Source: Trametopsis cervina
Lineage: Eukaryota; Basidiomycota; Agaricomycetes; Polyporales; Irpicaceae
Length of the DNA: 64,000 nt
Assembly (NCBI GenBank): GCA_022385755.1
Contig: MU278348.1
Location: forward strand, 1,989,470-2,053,469
Reading direction: 5' to 3'
The notes under the pieces were generated by a model that had not been told where the DNA came from, searched no databases, and saw nothing but the letters and a program-made list of their open reading frames with translations. Positions 57,335 through 64,000 of this stretch are shown piece by piece; positions within the stretch are counted from its first letter, which is position 1, and each line of letters opens with the position of its first letter. Made by a program: the position numbers and the translations under genes.

Positions 57335-59878
57335 CTAAGATACCCTCCACCGCGCCGCCCTTGGCCGCCACACGCTTATCTCGCCACGGTGCCACCGACG
57401 ATTACTGCGAAGCGGTTGCCCTGCCTTCGTAACCTTAACGGGCGGGCGTACGTTACGTTTCTTCTTCCTTTTCCTCTTCCGCGTGCTCTTGTATAGGGGT
57501 GCAAGGGTTGCCTTCGGCGTGTCACTGAACTTTCGAAACTCCGTAGCGAGCTTCAAGAGCGACGCTCTACGTAGCGCTGGTGGGAAGGGTCCAAAGAGCT
57601 GCCAGTGATTCGTCAGCAGCATCTTCGCCCGCTGCACCTTGCCGTCTACGTAGAACGCGCAGGCGAGTGCATCAACGGCTGCGACGTCCGGTCGAACATC
57701 ATGTTTGACCATCTGCTGGAAGACGCCTGCGGCCTCTCTCGGGAGTGTCTGCTCGGCATATCCTCTGATGATGATAGTGTACATCGTCGGATCCTTCGCG
57801 AGACCTGCGTCCCTAGCAGTCCGGAGGATCTCTTTCGCTTTGTTCATCTGGCCTGCCCGACAGAGGCTTTCGATCAACGCGGAATAGTGGTATTTTGTAG
57901 GATGTAATCCGTGATCGAGCATCGACTGGAGATGCGCTTGTGCGGACTTAACGTTGCTTGCGACAAGACCCTCGTACCTGATCCGCAAGTGTGACGTTGT
58001 GGCGTCAGGCAGGACGCCTCGCTCTTGCAGCGATTTGATGACCGACTCCCACTGGAGGGAGGGGTGAGACGGCACAAGGGCGGAAAGTCTATTCTCCTCA
58101 GGGATAGGTGGCACAGTTAAGGGCGCTCTCCGGGTTCCACGTTTTGAAGCCTTATCCTTAGCACGAGCTCTTGCTCGAATCGCAAGGTTATCCCATCCAC
58201 CCGGTGCGGTATGCTTGCGTTGCTTCTGCAGGAGCGCTGCAGATATGATGTTCACCTGCCGCAGAGTAGGAGGGAAATCCTCCCCAAACGACTGCAAAAC
58301 CCTGGCAAGTTTTTTTGGCGGGATACGTCGGGTCCTGGATATGTACCACACGAGGCTCTCGACCGTATGTTCGTTCTGCGACAGACCGAGCGCCCGCATG
58401 AAACGGTCGATGATCCGCATGCTCCCAAGTCCCGTATTGCGCAGCGCTACCCTCAGTAGGGCGTTGACAGTCTGAGATGTGTGCGAGACTAGTGGTTGAA
58501 CTAAATCAGAATAGAGCCCGCCCTGCCAGCCTAATACGCGGAGATGTCGCAAGGCCGAGGGCGTATTCCGGCAGAGGGTCGCAGAGATATCGAGAGCAGT
58601 TCGAAAGTGCCCAGTGAAGCCGTGAAGGCGAATCAAAGCCGCAGCGAAGTACGAATCCGGTTCGATCCCGTAAGACTTCATCCGTTCGGCCATCCTCATG
58701 GCAAACGCATAGTCGTTCTTCTTGGTCCCATAGTTTACAAGAATTGTGAATGTTGCGACATCGGGATACAGCCTGTTGCCCGGACGTGCTGCTGGGATCG
58801 AATGCGAGGACGCCATGTGCGGTAGACTACCTCGCCTGGAGGTGCTGGGTCCACCACTGCGCTCCGAGGAAGGGAGGTCGAACAAAGCCACGAAACGATG
58901 CACGGAGGAGCTGTCGTCGGTATCGACCGCGACCTGCAGAAGACCGTTCACGGCTGCTGCCCCGTCCCTCGCGCTCATTCTTGGAAGGTAAGTGAGGGCC
59001 TTTTGCTCCATCTTGCGGTCGGGCCCTAACGCCCGATATCCGGATGCCAGCATGGCGTGTGTCGACGCGTCCATAGGAAATCCAGCGTCCTGCATCCACT
59101 CCAAGCAATCCTGCACCTTTTCGAGGTCGTGGTTTCGCAGGTGGCCGGTCACTAAGGTGTCGAACGTGCGACGGTTGGGCTTGATATGCGCTTCTTCGAA
59201 ATCGCTGAGCACATGATTGAGGAGCGTGTACTGTGAGATTTCGACGAGAGCTCGGGTACGCCAGTTCATCAGCCGCACGGTGGTCTTCCCGGTCTGTTGC
59301 TGACCGAGGGCGACGAGAGCGGGCATTTGCTCCCATCTTCGGGTCTGGGCTAACTGGTATGCGACCCTCTCGTATACGTTCTGAATAAACTTGGAGCCGA
59401 ACTCGTGGGCGAGTAGCAGGACGTGTATTGCTCGACGAGGGACCTTGGTATTTACCATCAACACCGCCAGCTCTGCTGCCTTCTCGCGGTCTCGTAGATA
59501 ATTCAAGAGCTCGGGCTTCGTGACGAGGGTCTCCAAATCCTCTATCACGTAGTCTCCTTCCGAATGGCGCGCGTATAGCGCGTCGACTATGTCGACGAGC
59601 TCGGGATCCGGCTGCGGGAGCGTTGCGGCAATACTGTTCTGTAGCCTCTGCGATGGGAGTTTGGAGCGTTCGTTTCCTACGGGCGCGACTTGGGACTTGG
59701 GACGTAGATGCGTCGTGGCAGGCTGACGAGCTACCGCTCGCACTTGGAGCGCAAGCGCAGCAGACCCACATCGTATTACTTGATTTCTCGGGATGCGCAG
59801 AAGAGCTCCACGGTGAAAGAAGCCTGGAAGGTTGGCAAGAGGAGAATGCCTGAACGCTTGACTAGCTCTCCAGAGCAT
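57335..59878 (-). CDS. Mitochondrial pentatricopeptide repeat (PPR) protein, intronless
   Basis: One frame of 847 residues. PPR proteins bind organellar RNA and control its processing, stability or translation. The first 60 residues are rich in Arg, Leu, Ala and Ser with almost no acidic residue (LWRASQAFRHSPLANLPGFF), as in a mitochondrial presequence. Degenerate 35-residue repeats are spread along the protein. The clearest are KPNRRTFDTLVTGHLRNHDL (middle), YPDVATFTILVNYGTKKNDY, PTKYHYSALIESLCRAGQMN, KDPTMYTIIIRGYAEQTLPR and RPDVAAVDALACAFYVDGKV. The C terminus is strongly basic (KSTRKRKRKKKRNVRPP). It is one of two genes here without introns. The specific mitochondrial RNA target and the yeast counterpart cannot be named from sequence. 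Confidence 0.88.
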   Translation of the reverse strand: MLWRASQAFRHSPLANLPGFFHRGALLRIPRNQVIRCGSAALALQVRAVARQPATTHLRPKSQVAPVGNERSKLPSQRLQNSIAATLPQPDPELVDIVDALYARHSEGDYVIEDLETLVTKPELLNYLRDREKAAELAVLMVNTKVPRRAIHVLLLAHEFGSKFIQNVYERVAYQLAQTRRWEQMPALVALGQQQTGKTTVRLMNWRTRALVEISQYTLLNHVLSDFEEAHIKPNRRTFDTLVTGHLRNHDLEKVQDCLEWMQDAGFPMDASTHAMLASGYRALGPDRKMEQKALTYLPRMSARDGAAAVNGLLQVAVDTDDSSSVHRFVALFDLPSSERSGGPSTSRRGSLPHMASSHSIPAARPGNRLYPDVATFTILVNYGTKKNDYAFAMRMAERMKSYGIEPDSYFAAALIRLHGFTGHFRTALDISATLCRNTPSALRHLRVLGWQGGLYSDLVQPLVSHTSQTVNALLRVALRNTGLGSMRIIDRFMRALGLSQNEHTVESLVWYISRTRRIPPKKLARVLQSFGEDFPPTLRQVNIISAALLQKQRKHTAPGGWDNLAIRARARAKDKASKRGTRRAPLTVPPIPEENRLSALVPSHPSLQWESVIKSLQERGVLPDATTSHLRIRYEGLVASNVKSAQAHLQSMLDHGLHPTKYHYSALIESLCRAGQMNKAKEILRTARDAGLAKDPTMYTIIIRGYAEQTLPREAAGVFQQMVKHDVRPDVAAVDALACAFYVDGKVQRAKMLLTNHWQLFGPFPPALRRASLLKLATEFRKFSDTPKATLAPLYKSTRKRKRKKKRNVRPPVKVTKAGQPLRSNRRWHRGEISVWRPRAARWRVS

Positions 59879-62200
59879 GGACAGCCGGCGACCGGCACGA
59901 CTTGGGCTACACGTGTATGAGTTATGGAATGCGCTTCGATGTGTTTGTATTCCTACCTTCCAGATTAAGGGAAGCTATGATTGTGGTAGTCGATAGTGAA
60001 ACATGCAGACTCTACAGAGGCAGGTCAGACTCGACAGTCGCGGTCGAAGAGCAGAAGAATGCGCGACGGAAGTTACCGGCGCCACGACGCCCATGCCAGG
60101 CGCTCGTTATGCAGGACCAGACGCGACGAGACTGGCTCTATCACTCTTCTAGCAGGGACTTCTGGTCTTCGACACATATTCGCCTCGTTCGCAAGCAGCA
60201 TCTTCAAGTAAGCACAGTCAGCATCTCCAACAATCTTGCCTTCTATAGAGGTTCAGGTTTTGTAACATGCACGAAGTGTCCAGTAGACGTTCATGGGCGT
60301 CCGTGGATTGGCAGATTCCCACTTCAGTCCATGACGCAGAACGGCCTGGGGTATCGAAGCTTGTTCTGCTTACAACGATCTAGACTGTGTCCGATACGGT
60401 CAACTGGATATACTCGTGGTGCTTATTGCCGACAGTGCTCGCTACAGACGTAATGCAGTGAGGGTATAGCACTGGATTATGCACTACCTCTAAGGATATA
60501 TAGTAATACACTGCGGGGTAAGTGTATCAACCTCTATCAGCCTTTCAGCTTTGGGCACTGGGTTGATAATTGCCTACGCAGACATCGGGATTTCACCATG
60601 GCGCAGAAGGTCAGCCAAAGCTGCCGCCTTCCATCGAACCTTCCCATGTATGCCACGATCCTACTGGCTCGAGTTAGACGGCACAAGACGCGTACCGGAA
60701 CAGATGTGTGCTGGGTTCGTGAATCGTATGCTGGAAGTTGCACGCGGTGCCCAATGACACCTTCCCCTGTCGATCCTAAAATGGACGGTCACGGACCCTG
60801 CAGTAAGCATCTGCGCAATCATCACCAATGCGTAATGGTCACTTACGCAGTTCAGGGGTTGCATCTCTCGCTGCGGAGATACCCTGCGACTTCAACAGTT
60901 TGTCCAGCAGCACAGCAAGATGCCGTTGTATCACCCAACGTGGATAGAACGCGCCGACTGACAGGTGCACCCTCATACATTTCTCATTGCAGAGCAAGTG
61001 GCCACGATCAATTTATGCTTTGGCACTATGGAGGAAATCACAGTGCCGTCGTGGCTTGTCTGTGCGGGTTGTGGCGGTTTGTTGTTGTTCGTTCATACAC
61101 GATTCCCTCGCGACTACGGCTGAAACTGCAAAGTACAAACGGCGAGTTTCGGCGTAAGAGATACATCGGACGCTCACGAACGCGCAGCCGAAGACGTAGA
61201 CATTCTGGGCGGCTCGAGCGGAGTCTTGTAGAGAAAGTCGATGTCGCTGGACATCTGTGGCTGGATGTCCAGTCTGTAGAGATGCTCGGCGGGAAGGCTG
61301 TTGAGGCTGCTGCAGCTGGGATCAGAGAATAGTGTCGGGCGGAGCGGGGTTGCGAGGTCCGAGAATAGAGCAGAAATACACGGCAAATGATTATTGTGGA
61401 TGTGGATTTCGCATCTGTTGGGCGATGATGCATCTCGAAATGGTACTGCCGCCAGCGTTTGGGTTGCAGCGGGTTGGTAGGCGGGCTCTGGGTGGCTTTC
61501 GTGTCTGTGTGGTGCGTGTTTTCCGGCTTTCTCCACGGGCGACCATCCATCCGTCCGCACAGGCGATCCTCAGTGGGAGGAATCGGTTGGGAGGACGCGG
61601 TTGGGAGGATCGGAAGGACTCACGTGATCGGAGGAAGTGATGTCGGACGGTGTACAGGATTGCGAGCATTGGCTCGTTTCGCAAGGTTTGTATCACCTCG
61701 TGTCTGGATAGTGTGCACGGCGGCTGCTAACCGTGCCTGTCATCAGCTCCCACAGTGGCAGCATTTGCTACTTGGGCGACATTTCACCGGCCGATGCGCA
61801 CTGCTTTGCACTGACACCCTGACTCGAGCTTGTGCTGGAGGACGGGGCAGCCGGAGTGGATGGTCAAGATGCTCGGCAGATGAACTTCTGCATCTGGATG
61901 ATTGGCTATTTCCGCGCTCTCGTCCGTCCCTGGGACCCTGGCGGACGTCCGACTGATGAAGAATGAAGCCGCTCAAGCCACATGCATCCCAACTGGCGTC
62001 TTTGCCGTCGCACTGCAGCCGCCAAATTTCTCACTTGCCTAGTAGCGCTGATTGCGAAGGCTATCCAGCTCGACGTTTGAGCTTGACAACCGAACTTGAC
62101 GCGGCTCAGCCAGGACGGCCTGTCTATCACCAGGTATAAATGTCGCTCGCTTGTGCCTGTCCCAATCCCCGTCAGCTCACCCGCTTCTCCCTCCCCTGCC
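59879..62200. other. Intergenic region of 2.3 kb, possible small minus-strand gene
   Basis: Between two divergent genes. The longest frame (60598-61332, plus, 244 codons) is rich in Arg, Cys and His with no domain and is probably chance. On the minus strand an ATG near 61256 starts SSDIDFLYKTPLEPPRMSTS, preceded by a C/T-rich leader-like stretch and followed by a possible donor (TTC|GTGAGC). It could join an exon ending at 61038, giving about 53 residues. I regard this as possible only. The segment near 62135 belongs to the promoter of the next gene. Confidence 0.3.
62134..62141 (+). promoter_or_regulatory. TATA box of the adenylate-forming enzyme gene
   Basis: GTATAAAT, 60 bases before the ATG at 62201, at the usual fungal distance, with a C-rich leader (CTTCTCCCTCCCCTGCC) immediately before the start codon. 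It supports the choice of start and suggests regulated expression. Confidence 0.65.
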
Positions 62201-63935
62201 ATGCCTTCTTACAAGACTCACATAACCATCCTGCAGCAGATAGCTGCCTCCCACCCCACAGCCAATGCCTTCCGGGTACCCGAATACGACCCGGCCACCA
62301 ACGAGATCCGCAAATGGCACGCGGTGACCTACGCCCAGTTCTTTGCAGACGTCGAGCTCTTCGCGAGATACTGGACACAACGGCTATCATCGCAGGGCAT
62401 TCCCACGCGATCTGTAGTCGGCGTGTGGTGAGTACACCCCCGACATATCCATCTTGTATCGCGCTGATCTCCACGACTAGGCTCGGTGGCTCTACATATG
62501 TAGATTGCGTCCACATCTACTCAATAGTCAGGGCCGGCTATGTCCCCCAGTTCTTCTCCCTGCGGCTACCAGAGCCCACGATCATATTCGAACTGCTCGC
62601 GAAATCGAGCGGTCGTGCCCTCATCTATGATTCATCATTCTCCTCGTCGATGTCGATGGCCTCATCATCATCGTCGGTACCAACCTACATGGCCATCGAT
62701 GTTCGCGCAGAAGATGTCGCAAACGTCTCACTCCCTCCCATCGTCAAAACGCATAACGGCGATGAGACCCTGATGATCTTCCACACCTCTGGGTCAACAT
62801 CAGGACAGCCCAAGGTGATCCGATGCAGCTATTACTGGTGGGATGCTTGCCTCAAAAAGTCGCGAGAATGCGTTGTCCCCAAAAGCGCCGCACGACAAGA
62901 TGTGACAATATGGATGTAAGTGTAATTGATGAACGATCACATATTCAACAATAACTGACTCAATCAAAATCCAGGGGTAGCATGTGTCATATCGGACAGA
63001 CATTCATGTTCTCAGGTTCTCTCCAACACGCCTCCTGCACAGTGCAAACATCTTCGCAAGCCTTCTCCTCCGCAGAGTTGATGGACATGGTCGCCCGCTG
63101 CGGCCTCAACCGCATGAACATCTTCCCGACCTACCTAGCCAAGCATCTGCGCAGTTCTCGCCAGGACCCAAAGCTGCTCGGCATGCTCCAGAACCTGGAC
63201 GAGATCTTCTACTCTGGGCTCATGCTCGGCTCTGAGGACGAGGAGTGGGTGCACCGCCATGGCATCACGGTACGCAACTGCTTCGGCAACACCGAATGCG
63301 GTGCGATGCTCTTATCCGACCCTGACTGGAAAGGGATGAATGCCCCGCTTGTTCCCATGGCAGGAACCTCCTATGGCTTCTTCCCTACTTCATCATCCTC
63401 AGAAAACGACCACCAAAACGCGAACACCCGCTTCCTCGAACTTGTCATCCTCTCATCATCTCCTGACTGCCCAGATCGTGCCCTTCGGGCTGCAGACGGC
63501 CACTACCACACAGGTGACCTCTTCATCGAGGTCGCCCCTGGCCGCTACGTCTCCCGCGGTCGTGATGACGATTGGATCAAGTCGGAGAACTCCCTCCGGT
63601 GCGACACCAAGGCCATCGAGGATAACGTCAGGATGACGTGCGCAGACCTTATCGAGGACTGCATCGTTGTGGGCAACGGTCGTCCCTCTCCTGCTCTCTT
63701 CATCGAGGTCAAGGCTGGCCTCAGCGAGGAGAAGGTGAAGAAAGATATCGTCCGCCGCACTCGTCAATTCCACTCCCGCCGATATTTGCACGAGAAGATC
63801 TCTTCGACAAAATTCATTGTTGTTGTGCCCAAAGGCACACTGCCAAGAACCGCGTCGAAAGGCAACATCCGTCGTCGGGCAGTTGAGGACCTCTTCAAGT
63901 CTCAACTCGACCGCATATACGGCGTCGACCAGTAA
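62201..63935 (+). CDS. Stand-alone adenylate-forming enzyme (acyl-CoA synthetase/NRPS A-domain-like)
   Basis: Activates a carboxylic acid as the acyl adenylate; substrate and acceptor unknown. Three exons, 62201-62427, 62481-62915 and 62975-63935, give 540 residues. Motifs in order: GVWLGGSTYVDCVHIYSIVR with AGYVPQFFS (A2-like), the P-loop IFHTSGSTSGQPK (A3), NCFGNTECG (A5), YHTGDLF (A7), GRDDDWIKSEN (A8) and PRTASKGNIRRRA with the A10 lysine. The layout resembles the N-terminal adenylation half of fungal NRPS-like proteins (A-T-R or A-T-TE), but the frame stops right after A10 with no carrier (LGGxS) or reductase/thioesterase domain before the window ends 65 bases later. It is therefore either a free ligase or one part of a cluster continuing to the right. 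Length is right for a single A domain, so it does not look truncated. Confidence 0.88.
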
Positions 63936-64000
63936 AACAAAACCTGTCCTCCTTTGACTTATTTATTTTTACTGGGACTTCTCGTGCATTATTAGACGGA

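Noticed and set aside
60598..61332. 244-codon plus-strand open frame
   Set aside because: Composition (Arg, Cys, His and Ser rich, no hydrophobic core) is typical of chance frames in GC-balanced DNA. No domain or homologue recognised.
1..64000. CRISPR arrays, operons, Shine-Dalgarno sites, rRNA genes
   Set aside because: The sequence is eukaryotic. No regularly spaced repeats and no rRNA segments were seen.

Overview
The window is nuclear DNA of a filamentous basidiomycete, most likely an agaricomycete. The evidence is dense 47-70 nt GT-AG introns with CTRAC-like branch sites, a tRNA-Leu(CAA) gene with an intron at position 37/38, fungal-specific families (HapX, Byr4, UreD, DAL5-type permeases) and multi-exon cytochrome P450s in tandem. 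I found no prokaryotic, viral or plasmid signal. I reassembled the gene models by hand from splice sites. Every model except the truncated first gene has a total coding length divisible by three, which is my main internal check.

Layout. 0-1.5 kb: 3' part of a mitochondrial m-AAA protease gene. 2.3-8.9 kb: two tandem P450 genes with identical exon architecture and recognisably duplicated promoters. 9.1-9.5 kb: a tRNA-Leu gene and a decayed tRNA-Leu 5' end. 9.6-13.4 kb (minus): a DAL5-type permease built from 18 exons, some only 4, 5 and 10 nt long, then the urease accessory gene ureD. 13.9-20.7 kb (minus): BYR4/BFA1-type GAP subunit and NRDE2. 20.9-34.9 kb: NIP7, a Sec39-domain gene, an unknown 858-aa gene, CGR1, an unknown 109-aa gene, SPB1 and a DUF423 membrane protein gene. 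35.5-47.5 kb: a C2H2-like protein, VPS18, an SLS1-like mitochondrial protein and a HapX-type iron regulator. 47.5-54.0 kb: a gene-poor stretch with a recurrent AATTCCGAATT-like motif. 54.0-59.9 kb: a GIT1/phosphate-type transporter and an intronless PPR gene. 62.2-63.9 kb: a stand-alone adenylate-forming enzyme, close to the right edge.

How the genes relate. Most are independent housekeeping genes. Three act in 60S ribosome maturation (NIP7, CGR1, SPB1). Three are tied to mitochondria (m-AAA protease, SLS1-like, PPR). Two serve the endomembrane system (Sec39, VPS18). The permease next to ureD is a possible nitrogen-salvage pair. HapX implies regulation by iron. The P450 pair and the adenylating enzyme are the accessory part; they lie at opposite ends and I see no complete biosynthetic cluster.

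I did not find a convincing new multi-gene system. The most unusual signals are the microexon-rich permease, the 8-nt microexon in the GIT1-like gene, the repeated motif upstream of hapX, and the tRNA relic beside the P450 duplication. Splice sites are predictions from consensus, phase and remembered family conservation; no alignment or database search was run.
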